Below, piece after piece: positions 24,168 to 35,300 of a stretch of 64,000 nt of DNA. The notes beneath the pieces are model-generated. The model was given only the letters and a program-made list of their open reading frames with translations. It was not told the DNA's origin and did not search any database. The DNA is from Allolobophora icterica (Eukaryota; Annelida; Clitellata; Crassiclitellata; Lumbricidae): positions 35,525,179-35,589,178 of the forward strand of contig OY744614.1 of NCBI GenBank assembly GCA_963556255.1. Reading direction: 5' to 3'. Numbering within the stretch: position 1 is the first letter of the stretch; every line of letters begins with the position of its first letter. Both the position numbers and the translations under genes were made by a program.

Positions 24168-24479
24168 GATTCTTCCATCCTTGTTGTGTAATTTAGGACG
24201 TTGCATATATCCATCAGGAAAAAAATAACTATGGTTATGCTTTAAAGAAACCTAGATTTCATTGCTCTTGGTCACCTGGAGCAGACGACAGCCAGTTGGC
24301 AGAGAAATAGCGAAATACTGAAAAGAAAAAACTGTTCCGTGTTAACGTCTTTCCATCTTGTCTCTTTTGTTTTAGTCTTGTTTTAGTCTTGTTTGTTCAG
24401 TTACAAGTAATGAGAATGTGGTAAACTCGTGAGACTTGTGTGTCATTTAACACTTTACTGCATTTGTAACTGCGGCATA

Positions 24480-24765
24480 ATTGTAATTACAAAATTATAT
24501 AGCACCACTTTGAGAGAGACTCGCCAGAGGTGCTCCTGACCTAACATGGAATGAAACCACGATCGAACAGATGGTCTTTAAGCACGTGTGGAAAAGAGGC
24601 CGAGGAGTTGGTCGCAGGTTGTTGGGCAACTTATTCCAGAGGGATAGACCAACCACAGCAAAACATGGAGTACATTTTATTAATGCGGAACAGATTGGTA
24701 GTACTTTGGTACATCCAGCTAATAAACATTTTATGGATAGATTCCATCTTTCCCGGTTTTTGTAG
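24480..24765 (+). repeat. Interspersed repeat of the TATATAGCACCACT type
   Basis: It starts with AAATTATATAGCACCACTTT and includes TTGGGCAACTTATTCCAGAG. Related pieces occur near 12900-13120, 15060-15170, 47470-47760, 48435-48560 and 60925-61140. This is a dispersed SINE-like family with no coding content. It lies just 3' of CSN6 and may be in its 3' UTR. Confidence 0.55.
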
Positions 24766-24885
24766 CAGGTAAATTAAAAGATTCAAAGTACACACTATAG
24801 TAAAGGTGTGATATCGCATTGAAGGATATTTCCAGCCATGGGCGCCCGCAGGATTTTTTCAGGGGAGGTCAGTCACGGCCGGAAG

Positions 24886-25126
24886 CACTGGCGGCGATCT
24901 TGTTTGACAGGTGGGAGGGGGGACACTTTTGAACTGATCTGGGAAAACGTTTTTTGAACTGATCTGCTCAAAAAAAGGTCAAAACACTTTTTTCGCACAT
25001 GAAATTTGATGACCTTTTTTCGGTGTTTCTTCTAAATTTGGGGGTCGGGTGTATGGTGTGTCCCCTCTCCCACTGTTAAAGGTGGAGGGTCTTGTCCCCT
25101 CGACCCCTCCGGGATCGCCGCCCATG
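24886..25126. mobile_element. 241-bp MITE with 8-bp target duplication, copy 1
   Basis: The ends are CACTGGCGGCGATCTTG and, reverse-complemented, CATGGGCGGCGATCCC. The flanking duplication is GCCGGAAG at 24878-24885 and 25127-25134. Copy 2 of the same family is at 61834-62041. A terminus-like CATGGGCGCCCGCAGG at 24838 just outside suggests it landed in an older related element. Confidence 0.9.
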
Positions 25127-25134
25127 GCCGGAAG

Positions 25135-25850
25135 AGTTATAATAGTTGTGTAATATATAAATAGGGGCCTATGTCATTGATTTATTCAAATCAATCACCG
25201 AATGCGATTAATACACTGCAAAGCATTAAGGACCCCTGGACACGTAAAGTCTCTGCGTGCCCCTCTTGTAGGCTTAAACCTTTCGCAGTGGTCTGCACTA
25301 CATACCGCCAAAGAAAATAATTTTAGCAATACAGAAGAAATGAATCCAGCCTAGCGTACATCTCAGTGAAAGAAATGTTGGCCAATAATTAATACAATCG
25401 CTTTGGAAGAGTGTAACTATTATCATCGGCAAAGCAAAGGTTATTGATCCTTATGCCGCTGATCAATATTCCGTCATCATTTTCCCTGATCTTGTCCAGG
25501 ACTCTTTCTAGGTGCATGTTGAACATTATGCCTATTTGTAATAAATATTATATTCGAGATCACAAATTTGGTCGTTATTGGTTAAGTTGGGGGCGCCATG
25601 ATTATTTGGAGGAATGGCATCTTAACGCTTGACACAGAGCGCAATTACAGCTTGCTAAAATCAAATTTTTTACAAACTATTAACTACTTATAAAATGCCT
25701 ACAATCACATTTCTACTTTGAAATCTTGCAAACTACGCATTCCCGTCTACAGAACCTCAACTTTACAGCATTATAACGTCACCATGACGAAGGTGTTTAA
25801 CAACTCTCGAATAAGTAGGGTTTTTAACCCTTATCTAATGCAGAGCGTCC
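25135..25850. other. No feature recognised
   Basis: About 700 bp of AT-rich sequence with short open frames that have no recognisable product. Confidence 0.3.
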
Positions 25851-25955
25851 GTGGCGCTACTGTTAAGCGTGTCGCCCAAATCGGCCTCGAGATTCGGAGC
25901 TTAAGACTGTAGACCTACAGCTATCGGTTCGAATCCCGGCCGGTCGGCGATACGC
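25851..25955 (+). repeat. tRNA-like sequence (SINE head or tRNA pseudogene)
   Basis: It has an A box (CGTGGCGCTACTGTTAAGCG), a CTTAAGA stretch like a Leu anticodon loop, a possible long variable arm (TGTAG/CTACA) and a perfect B box (GGTTCGAATCCC). The T-stem and acceptor stem do not pair well, so a working tRNA gene is unlikely. Confidence 0.45.
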
Positions 25956-26145
25956 TTTTTAATTTTTGTTACTTTTCTAACTTGCTCCTATGTCGAAATA
26001 ATGCTAAATTCTTTCAAAAAAAAAACTCAATCGCTTTCTGGTCAAGTTTGAAACGTATGATGAAAAGAATTAACGCGACGCTTAGCTCATGCCTATGCTA
26101 TTATTAATTTGTATTGCGCCGGTGTCTAATGCACAATTGGTATCA

Positions 26146-26187
26146 ACCACAGTATAAATAATTACATGTAATTATTTATACTGTGGT
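26146..26187. repeat. Perfect 42-bp palindrome
   Basis: ACCACAGTATAAATAATTAC, then AT, then the exact reverse complement. There is no spacer, so it can form a cruciform or, in RNA, a hairpin. Confidence 0.95.
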
Positions 26188-27061
26188 AGCAACCGATGGC
26201 ACACCAAAACCAAACCGTTATCAGGTCAATATCCAGAAGATCAGTCCGTAAGACATAGAGGCAGCCTGTGGTGGATAAGCAGTTTGAAAGAGCAGTGCCG
26301 TCTTAACAGCGCATTGTAGGCCATTGGCAAAGCGATGTACTGGGGCCACTGCTCACAGAGATACAAATTTAAATGGTCAATAAAATCTATGTATTGGTAC
26401 CATGGGCGCCCGAACGTTGGGGCAAGGGGGGCACTTGCCCCCACCTGGATTTTGAATCAAAATATGTAAAATTAAGAATATTATTAATTTTAAATAAATA
26501 AATATAGTTATTCTGACATTTTGCTTGCTTGCTTTGTGACTTATACAAAGGTGCTCTTGTACATTGAAGTAAAGACATCGGATCATAAGTTAAACAACAT
26601 GACATTGATTAATTGCAGCGTGTAGTGACGGCCGCTTTACCACGGCCTTCTAGATGGCTCTATCGTGGAGACCGAAATACAATATCGGAGTCCCCGGCTC
26701 TATTTAGAAGGCCGTGGTTTGACACTGCTGACCCGAGAAACCGGGGCATAAAGGCTGACCATATAGCGGGAAAAGCCAACTCGACATCTGGTCCTAATAT
26801 CAGAGGTCCATAGGTTACCGGGAGTGACTGAGAGCATAAGGGCATGCGTGTTTAAGCTGTTGGGAAGGAGAATATTTGCTCATGTGTATACATGTATATA
26901 TGGTACATCAATGACATACACATTTGGGGTTGAAATCCAGTTGAATATTTGGACACTTCAACAGACTTGGCATGAATATGCTGATAAGATAGGACAAGTG
27001 GGGAGGGAGACAGTTTGGTGGCTCCTTTCTTTGTTCTCCGTTCTTTCCAAGTGACTACACT

Positions 27062-28624
27062 CAGGCTTGGACTGGCCCACCGGGACACCGGGAAATTCCC
27101 GGTGGGCCGGTCGCCCAGGCTTGGACTGAGCCGGCCGCCCAAAAAAGAAAAAATATGATGAAAAAATATTACGATATTTTATTTATAATCCTTCATTCTA
27201 GACTAGAAGCGGGATCTGTGATGAAAATGTAACTAAGACTAGAAGCTGGATCGACGGGGGCGAAACTTCCGGGGGGCGAAATGTCGGGGGCGAATCTTCC
27301 GGGGGCGAAAAGTCCTAGAACCGTTGATTATAGCGCATGCAAGAAAGAAACAGAAGCTGTCGATTTCTTTTTGGCTTACATATACGTGCTACAACATGCT
27401 TTCATGATATTTCCGAATCAAACTAGGGCCTACTTTAACAATGATGTTGGGTACAGAGCGAGAACTCTTCTGGATTCTTTGACAAATTTTGAATTTATTT
27501 TGACAGCGCATATTGATTTTGAAAGTGTTTGAACACACATCCTATGAGTTTAGGTCTAGGAGATAGATAGGCCCAGTATACTATCAATGAATTCAGCCAA
27601 ATACATCGAAACTTTTGATGTCATTTTTGAAGCTCCTAGACATTTTTCAGAGCTTGCTAACAGTGAACTAGATAGGCCTAAAAGAAATCTCGACATTGAT
27701 GTTGAGAGTGCTTTGAAATTGAAAAGAATCCGGTCAAAAAAGAAATTGACAGGAGAATCTGCTACAGAGCAGCTGCAAAGTGAATTGTTGGACTTGCAAG
27801 AAAATTGGAACGTGTCAAAACTGAAGACTATAAGTTGCTATTTGATACTGAAATAACAGACACAGTCTTAGAAAACGCCATGCAATTTGAATCTAGGCCT
27901 ATAAAAAGTGAAACAGTCCAAATAGCAGAAAACAGCAACAGGAACAGAAACAAATCTTGCAGAAAATATATTGTTTGCTGTTACCACGTTCTCCTTAAGT
28001 TCAATTTGCACAGTCTAGCTAACTCGCATTTGTTTTTGGCTTACAAAATCGTTTTGACAGTATCCTCATCACAAGTTGCTTGTGAGAGTTCATTTTCGAA
28101 ACTGAAATACATTTTGAACAGATTAAGAAATTTGCTAAATCAGTAAAGTTTAGAGTCTTTCATGCTGATGGCTTGTGAAAAGGACCTTTCTTCTCAGAAT
28201 TAATTATGAAATCGTTGACATTTAGGCGCCAACTTGTGATACGATGAAAAATCTTCTATACAAAGTGCTTTTGTGAAGTTGTGTGTACTAATTCTATCAC
28301 GATGTTACGTTTTTCAAATAAACTAAACTGTGCACAGTGCACTACATAATGTGACAGTTGGTTCCAAACACAATTGCGAATTCATGACAAATCACAAATT
28401 TAAACACATACGTGTTAATTTCGTAATCTTTTAATAATCAATTAACAATTTTATGCCATTTGGCCCATTAATAACTAAAAATGCCCTCCATTTTATGTTA
28501 AATGCTACAACAAGCATTGGACTAGACCCTTTTTCCTGAAAAGTTTCGTGCCTTCGGCGCTCAATAATATGGGCCGCCCATGACCAAATTTCCCGGGCCG
28601 CTTTAGACAGCCAGTCCAACCCTG
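27062..28624. mobile_element. hAT transposon, decayed, nested in E1
   Basis: Termini CAGGCTTGGACTGGC and GCCAGTCCAACCCTG form an imperfect inverted repeat, flanked by an exact 8-bp duplication ACTACACT at 27054-27061 and 28625-28632. Inside are transposase remnants ending in the hAT C-terminal signature. A second terminus-like stretch (CAGGCTTGGACTGAG) begins near 27116, so the left end is partly duplicated. Confidence 0.93.
27281..28146 (+). pseudogene. hAT transposase remnant (ZMYM/TTF-like), internally deleted and frameshifted
   Basis: Open pieces at 27281-27532, 27587-27856 and 27805-28146 lie in different frames. The first has YRARTLLDSLTNFEFIL, like the mid-part of ZMYM/TTF-type hAT transposases. 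The last ends SSQVACESSFSKLKYILNRL, the hAT C-terminal dimerisation motif (ES-F-S-K-L). The central RNase H-like catalytic region appears to be largely missing. The copy is not functional. Family assignment rests on the C-terminal motif and the 8-bp target duplication. Confidence 0.8.
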
Positions 28625-29459
28625 ACTACACTGGGCCAATTACAAGGTGAACACAGAACCATGGCACTTAGCGTGCCTGTAGTGACGTGCTATTGGAAGG
28701 ACAGTTGAATGTAGGCGATACACTATATTCATCATACCGTTGACTTGTTACATTTACTGTAAAAGTATTCTGTAACCGCGAAAGTCATTAATCTTTGCTG
28801 GAAGTCTCAACACCCGAACACTGGAGGGTTCATAGACATAATTTGTGGGCACCATGCATGCTTTGTGATATTACCAGTACATTTAGGCTACCGGCAACAG
28901 CAACGTTTTTAATGGTGAGTTACAATTTTGAATAATGCACATCCTTTATTCACCACTGAAATTTAGTATAAAAAAACTCGAGTAAATTTTGTTTAGATTT
29001 ATTCTTACGTTTCATAGCTCTTTGTTTGTTTGACGAATTTGTGTCAGAAATTCGAAGAAAGAATTCAAATTTCCAGACAATTGATTAAATTAATATCGGT
29101 AGAATGTCCAGAACTTAATTGCAATGGCCGAGATCAAAATACAGCCTAATTGGAAATGGATAAATCTACTGTCTGCGCCAATCCGTTCTCTCAGCACTCA
29201 TGAATAAGCTGGTTCCTTTCTTTTAGCTTTACAATTTAAGCTCTCTATATATAGCTATAGAAATTTGGAGTTTACCATTAAGACTTCTTACAAAGTATAT
29301 GCCCATTAACGTTCGTCCATAGTTCGATATGGGCCCTCGTGGGTCCCACATGGAAATATGGGCATGCCAACAAGATTTTTGCTCCCTTCAAACAAATTTT
29401 TTACTCCATGGTTGTGCCCCCCCCCTGCAAAAATTTCTGCGGGCTCCCATGATTGGTAC

Positions 29460-29765
29460 CATGGGCGTCCGCAGGAATTTCTGCAGAGGGTGCAACATTT
29501 TTCTGGGAGGGGGTTAAAAATGACGGTTTTGCATAGTTATTCATGAACGTATAGAACACGTGACAACTTTACAAATAAATAATGGTCAAGGACTTTATTT
29601 AAATAATTAGGCTAAGTGTCTTTTCGCATTAAAAATTGAGTTGGGACTGTTGTAACAATCATAATAGGCCTAATCAGAAGATTTAAAAGATTTAATTTAT
29701 GTAAAATTTTCGAAAATTCCAGGGGCAAATGCTCCACGCCATGTTCCCATGTTCGGACGCCCATG
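29460..29765. mobile_element. 306-bp MITE with CATGGGCG termini (E2), inverted relative to E1
   Basis: Perfect 12-bp inverted termini CATGGGCGTCCG are flanked by ATTGGTAC (29452-29459, shared with E1) and ATTGGTGC (29766-29773). Its left end resembles the right end of E1 (CCGCAG..ATTT.TGCAG) and its right end resembles the left end of E1 (CCGAAC..TGG), so the two lie in opposite orientation. Confidence 0.85.
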
Positions 29766-29892
29766 ATTGGTGCTGTGACTGTCTCCTCTCCAGTCTTCAC
29801 CTCCACTGTCCATGCCTTCATCTGCTCTCGCATAGGTTACTATGAGTCTGTGACTTCCTCTTTCTTGGCCTCCCCAAAGTCCGTCTCTCCGC

Positions 29893-30099
29893 TCTACGCA
29901 TAGGCGTAATTTGTGGGGGGGGGGGTACGAGGGGTACCCGTACCCCCACTTTTTGGACTGGGGGTACCGTACCCCCCACTTTTTGAACAATGCCAGTCAA
30001 TATTTATTACTGTGCCTTCCCAGAGATCGCAGTCTTCGCCTTTCTTCGTGTATGTAAGAAATAGGTACCCCCACATTTTAGACCAAAGTTACGCGCCTG
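29893..30099. mobile_element. Possible MITE with CATAGGCG left end
   Basis: The left end is CATAGGCGTAATTTGTGG with a long G-run; the right end is TTACGCGCCTG. Both resemble the termini of the other elements here, but no clear target duplication was found. Several short GTACCCC repeats lie inside. Confidence 0.4.
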
Positions 30100-30119
30100 C
30101 AGCTTATTCACCAGCGCTG

Positions 30120-31040
30120 CGTCGTGTCAGAGGGTTGTCCTGAGATCGATAGTCCAAGTCCGGTTGGCAGAGAGAGAGGCAACTCAGCTGCTAAGGCGGG
30201 CTTCGTCGAGGACGAGAATTTAAAGCTTAGAAGGCAGAGGATCGGATGGATCAGGGTAGGAATTCTTGAAGAGACGATACTTCCACGTGGAATGGAAAGC
30301 CTGTGTGGTGATAAGTAGAGGAGCCTGAGGCAGATGACGGTGGGTGAGGGGCGGTTTTGGTGGAGTAACTGAGAAAACGCGGGATTCAGAGGGACGTTCT
30401 TCCAACGTTGAGGTGTAGTGTGGGATATGGATCGGTTGGAGAACTTGAGGCGAGTAGTGACTTTGGGACGGGAGAGAGTGAAAGATAGGAGGAGGATCGG
30501 GTAAGCGGGGTGGCTGGATGGTGATGAGTTCTCGAAGGTACTGTGGCTGGGAATATTGTAGGGAGTTGCAGGCCCTATAGGCTGCTAGCGATATATGACT
30601 TTGAAGTGGATGTCCATGCTGAGAATCCATGAGAATCAGGGCTGTAGTCGAGGGTATACGCGGGTACACAGCGTATACTTACCTCTACAGAAATTTGAGA
30701 GCGTATAGGCTACTCATGGATCTAGACGAGGGTATACGCGGGTATACAGCGTATACCTCCGAAGACCGAATAATTGTGACTTTTGGCACTTTTTGAGGAA
30801 AAAAAGAGAGGTTTTTAACGGTTTTTAGGGCGAATGACTAAAAAAAAGGTCATCAAGTTTTTCAGAGACGAAATGGTAAAAAGTCAGAAATTTTAAGAGA
30901 ATTCTGAAAATTTTCTTCCAAAAAAATGTCATCAGAATATTTTTAGGCTGACACCAGCCCTGCTCACCGGTAGCGTATACTCACCTCAAATTTTACCACT
31001 ACAGCCCTGATGAGAATCCATAGTTATCTATAGCCTACCT
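30120..31040 (-). mobile_element. Decayed LINE ORF2 3' fragment, split by a MITE
   Basis: The minus-strand reading has LQYSQPQYLRELITIQPP and SRVFSVTPPKPPL, matching the LINE copy at 13830-14480. It has stops and shifts, and is interrupted by the 373-bp element at 30637-31009. Confidence 0.6.
30637..31009. mobile_element. 373-bp hAT-like MITE
   Basis: Termini CAGGGCTGTAGT and its complement at the right end are flanked by the exact 8-bp duplication ATGAGAAT (30629-30636, 31010-31017). Inside, a GTATACGCGGGTA.ACAGCGTATAC unit is present twice near the left end and a related piece near the right end. Confidence 0.93.
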
Positions 31041-31403
31041 CTCTGATCTGTTCTCTTGTGATCTCGTCGTCTTGTCCAGTCTGGTTACTGAAAGGCAGTA
31101 AATGGCATTAGGCCCTATAATGAAATTCTATACCTCAACAAGTATACGCCTAGTCTTACGCGTCCTTATAAGAATGGGCCTCCATCAACGACAGAATTAA
31201 TTTTAGTCGGAAAGTTTACATGTATACACATCGACTTGCCCCCTGGCTTACGAACCTACCAACAAGGCCTCTGAGAACGTGAAAAGTACCTTATATTCTG
31301 CGATGGACGAGGATCGTGAGGTATACTCGGAAACATAGGCGTAGACTCTGGGGGGTCAGCCGGGGCATGTCCCCCCCAATAATAGAGGAGCCGGGGCAAT
31401 GCC

Positions 31404-32132
31404 TGTCGCAATCTGAGGTCGCCCTGTCGTGTGTTTGCCGTGTGTTGATGTCGACCCTCGATTGCTTGTTCTTTTACTTGCACTTTTATTTAACGTGCCT
31501 AACTTTTCTATAGAAGATTCACGACGAACTTTGTTTAATTAATAAATGAATTTAATTAAAGAAACAAATATATATACACTAACTCTACGGGAACTTCCAC
31601 GTAGTATTAAAGCGTTTAGATGTTAAATCGGACTATCTCAAATGTTGCTTCGTACAGCCTAACTACAGATCGTTCTTTCGCGTCAGTCTCTGAATCTGAC
31701 GGACTAATACTCTGCCGCCGCCGCTGGTCGCTCCTCTCGATGTTGTTCGCTCGACCGATGTCCACGCGTCGCCCTCGTCAGCAGTATAAGTCCCGTCTTC
31801 TCCGTTCCCTTCTGTTAAGTAGGAACTCCAGCGTGCATCAGTCAGCCCCCCTCCCCACGTCAAGCTATCGTCAATTAGTGTCAGATTGCTCCTCGATACG
31901 CGGGTCGTCGCTCGCCTGCAGCGCGGGCGGTGTCTGGTTACACCATAGCCGCGAGGTGTCCTATTACACCTTGGCTGTGTGGTGTCCGATTACACCTGGG
32001 CCTCGCTGCCTTCATTGTTGCCCAAGTGGAGACTGGCTTTTCGTCCGTCATCATCCTATCTCGACCGGCAACGACGCTTACATCATAATGATGATGCCAT
32101 CTCGTCGTTGTTGTCGATCTCCTCACGCGACA
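31404..32132 (-). repeat. 3' LTR (729 bp)
   Basis: Ends TGTCGC...GCGACA. From 31432 to 32132 it matches the 5' LTR almost base for base (one T/A change seen near 31479). The outermost 28 bp differ at several positions. A TATATATA run near 31571 lies on the promoter side. Open frames of 215 and 107 codons inside the LTR recur in both copies and look non-coding. Confidence 0.93.
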
Positions 32133-32143
32133 CCTCCCTTCCC
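32133..32143 (-). other. Polypurine tract
   Basis: On the minus strand GGGAAGGGAGG abuts the 3' LTR, the expected site of plus-strand priming. Confidence 0.8.
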
Positions 32144-32323
32144 GGGGGAGGACAAAGCCAGTCATTGGTTCGCCTCCCGGCTGAGAATGATGTCGTTCCC
32201 TCCATCGATTTCCTCCAGACCATGTCCTCGTCGTTCCCATGAAAATACAAAATATCAGCACAGTTAGAAATTATATTTACAGTTGTCGCAGTGCCTTACA
32301 TGGTAGTCCGCCTTCTTCCTCAA

Positions 32324-35300
32324 TCATAGTCTGGACAAAAGATCAGCGGGAATATTCAGCGCCCCAGGACGATATTTAAAAGCGATATCAAAGTCCTGGA
32401 GTGCCAGAGCCCACCTCGCAAGTTTAGCACTTGTGGGCGTAGAAGCAGTTAGGAAAGTCAAGGGATTGTGATCAGAATAGAGGGTGGTCCTTGACATAAA
32501 AATCCAATTCCTAAACTTCTTCAACGCAAAGATTACAGCATACGCTTCGCGTTCCACAGTGGACCAACGCGCTTGCGTAGCATCTAATTTAGAACTGGCG
32601 AAACATATTGGCCGTTCTGTTCCATCGTCTTGAATTTGGAATAAGCAGCAACCGACTGCTTCGTCTGAAGCATCAGTCGATAGACCAAACTCTCTGCCGT
32701 AGTCAATTGTCTGCAAACATACAGTGTTATTCAAATCGTGCGTAAGTTTATCTAGCGCCTTTTGGTGATCAGCTCGCCAGGGTATCTTAACAGGCACCGA
32801 TTTCTGGGTCAAGTCAGTGAGAATTCTGGCTGTCTCAGCCAGGTTAGGGATGAAGTTCCTAAAATAACTGAAGAAGCCAATTAATCTCCGTATGTCCTTT
32901 TTGGACTCGGGTTGAGGGATTTTCCCTAGCCCTGCGATTTTCATAGGATCCGGTTCAATGCTCCCTGATCCGATCAGGTGACCTACAAACGTTGTTTGTC
33001 GTCTAGCAAACGAACTCTTCTTAATGTTAAGGGTCAGACCCGACTGTTGAATAGTCATTAAGTATTTCTCTAGGTGTTTCATGTGATCCGGCCACGTCAT
33101 CGAGTGTACTGCCATGTCACTATGTGAGGGAGTGATAATACCTAGGGCCAAAAGTTCGCGGGTCTGCTTCTCCATCTCCGGTTTGAGCAGTTCCGGCACC
33201 TTATAGGCTCGCAAACTCTTCGGCCTGAACTCCGCGCTAACAGTGATTGTGTGTTCTAGGACGGGACAGAAACCTGGTTTGTCCGAGAACACATCTGGAA
33301 ACCTGTCTAACAGACTAAACAGCTGTTTCCGCTCGGGTACCGTTAAGTGTGCAACGGCAATAGGGTCTACTTGTGCACCGGGCCTTGTCTGCCTCGTGAC
33401 GAAGCTACCCACCGCTTCCCCGTGACCGAAGTCTTCGTCCTTCTCGAACAGAATGGAGCAATTGTTAATCAATGCTTGCTGTATTCTTTCGTTATATTTG
33501 CGAATCCGATTTGCGTGTAGTAAGTGGCTTTTGCCCCCTATTTCCACGATGTATGTGTAGGGCGATTTCACCTGAGCGATGATGGCCGGGCCTTGCCATT
33601 GGCCCTCCTTCTTTGCTCCTCGCGCTTCCGGTGATTGGATGATGACTTTGTCTATTCTCTCTTTAGGCAAGCACAGTTGTTTTACAGAATGCCCAGCTAT
33701 TTTGTCTTTATGAAAGGGCAAATTGTCTTCAGTGAAGAAGCTCTTCGCCCCAATTTTCCCGTGGGCCAAGAATGGTGCTAGTGTCGAACATTGTGCTTGT
33801 TCAGCAGCCATCTTGTTTCTGCCTACTATTGTGTCTTCCTTGGGTGGGGGTGGTATCTCAGGATTGAAGAATAGCTCTTCATTATCCGTTTCTTCGGGGC
33901 TGATTTCTCCTGCACTCCCACTGTCTGCTTGAGCGACCGTGAAGTAATCCTCGCCTATCAGCGTCCTAAGTCCCTCTACCTCCTCCCCTCTCTCCTCTTC
34001 CTCACTCGTCTCAGTCCTTGCGACCGCCTGCGCTTCTGAAATTTGATCTATTTCAGGAGCGCTGGCCGCGTGACTCGAGTACAACGCTGTCTCGCGCAGC
34101 AAGTCGGCTGTAGTGGGCGTGATAATTAACGGTTCATTAAGGTCTTTAATGAGTGCCGCCCATATCCGAACATCAGGGGCGTAATTTACCTCCCCCTCGC
34201 TGTCCTCGCCGGCCTGAGACCCCTTTAGTCTCAGCCGCACCACGTCCACAATCATTGATTGACCGTTCAGCCCCTTCACCTCTATCTGCTTGACCACAGG
34301 TAGGTTGAGCGGCCTGATTAGTTCTGCTCGCGCACAATTATATTCGGCCCCGCTATCTATTAGAGACGATGTCACAGGGAGCCCTGTAATATACACTTTC
34401 ATGTATTCTCTTACATAAGTCTCCTCCACGTCAATGCAATCCGGGCTTGTCGGCAATGCCTGCTGGTCTATCTCTTGTATCAATGGCGGTCCGTCTTGTC
34501 GCGTCTCGCTTTGTCTGTCTGCCTGTCTGTCTTGAGCTCTGGTCACGGTTGGCTGGACCGCACACGCGCTCACCTGCTTGCTTTTAATTTGTTTGTTCTT
34601 CGAGCACAGTTTAGCTCTGTGGTCTGGAGAAAAGCATAGGAAACAAAGGCCACGCTTTCTAATCTCGTCGGGGTTTGGACGTCCGTCTGTCCTGTTATTT
34701 GTCTGTGTCCCTCCCGGTCGGTCAGTCCACGTGTCCGTCTGTTTAGCTGTCGTCTGAGGAGGTGCTGGCGCTTTCGCGTAGCGTGCCTCCGTCTTACCCG
34801 TGCCTAGACTATGCTTCGTATAGTCATTTTCCCAAGGGTGTGTAGCGACATAAGTGTCAGCCGCTTCGGCTAACTCTTTGTGCCCTAACCACTTCTGCTG
34901 CTCTTGACTGAGGATGAAATTCAAACATCCTCTGGGCAACATTTCTTTCATCTTATCTGCAATCAAGAGGCTCGTAACCTCATCAAACGTCATTGCCTTG
35001 CGATCTTGCAAATAGTAAGAAAGTAAATTATGCAGTCTCGAAGCTAATGTTGTGTATGATTCATCTACCGCCTTTTTTGCGTTCATGAATCGTTCTCGTA
35101 AAGAGACTGCGCTCACTTTGAACTCTTTCAACAAGAAGGTTTTTAGCTTCCCGTAATTATCAAGCTCCTCTTGTGTGAGTCTGGCCGTCAGTGCTCTGGC
35201 CTGATTATCTAGACAGGTCAAGAGTAATCTGCTTCGAAGGTCGTCCGGGACAGCGCAAGAGTCGAATAACCTTTCGCAATGCACAAAGAAACCAGGGATT

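Larger units (their letters stand above)
26401..29451. mobile_element. 3.05-kb element with CATGGGCG termini (E1)
   Basis: The left end is CATGGGCGCCCGAACGTTGG and the right end, reverse-complemented, is CATGGGAGCCCGCAG. It is flanked by ATTGGTAC at 26393-26400 and 29452-29459. G/C runs lie just inside both ends. About 1.57 kb is a nested hAT element (27062-28624). No transposase of its own was recognised in the rest. Confidence 0.85.

Noticed and set aside
25851..25955. A functional tRNA-Leu gene
   Set aside because: Good A and B boxes, but the T and acceptor stems do not pair and the D-to-anticodon region is too long.
31432..32132. LTR boundary at TGTTTGCC (701 bp)
   Set aside because: Tempting because both copies align perfectly from here, but flanks then lack a target duplication; extending to TGTCGC gives the ATGCC duplication, matching inverted ends and an adjacent primer-binding site.
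31620..32267. 215-codon ORF, and its partner at 36808-37650 (280 codons)
   Set aside because: Both begin inside the two LTR copies and share sequence only because the LTRs are the same; the ends differ with the flanks. No domain is visible.
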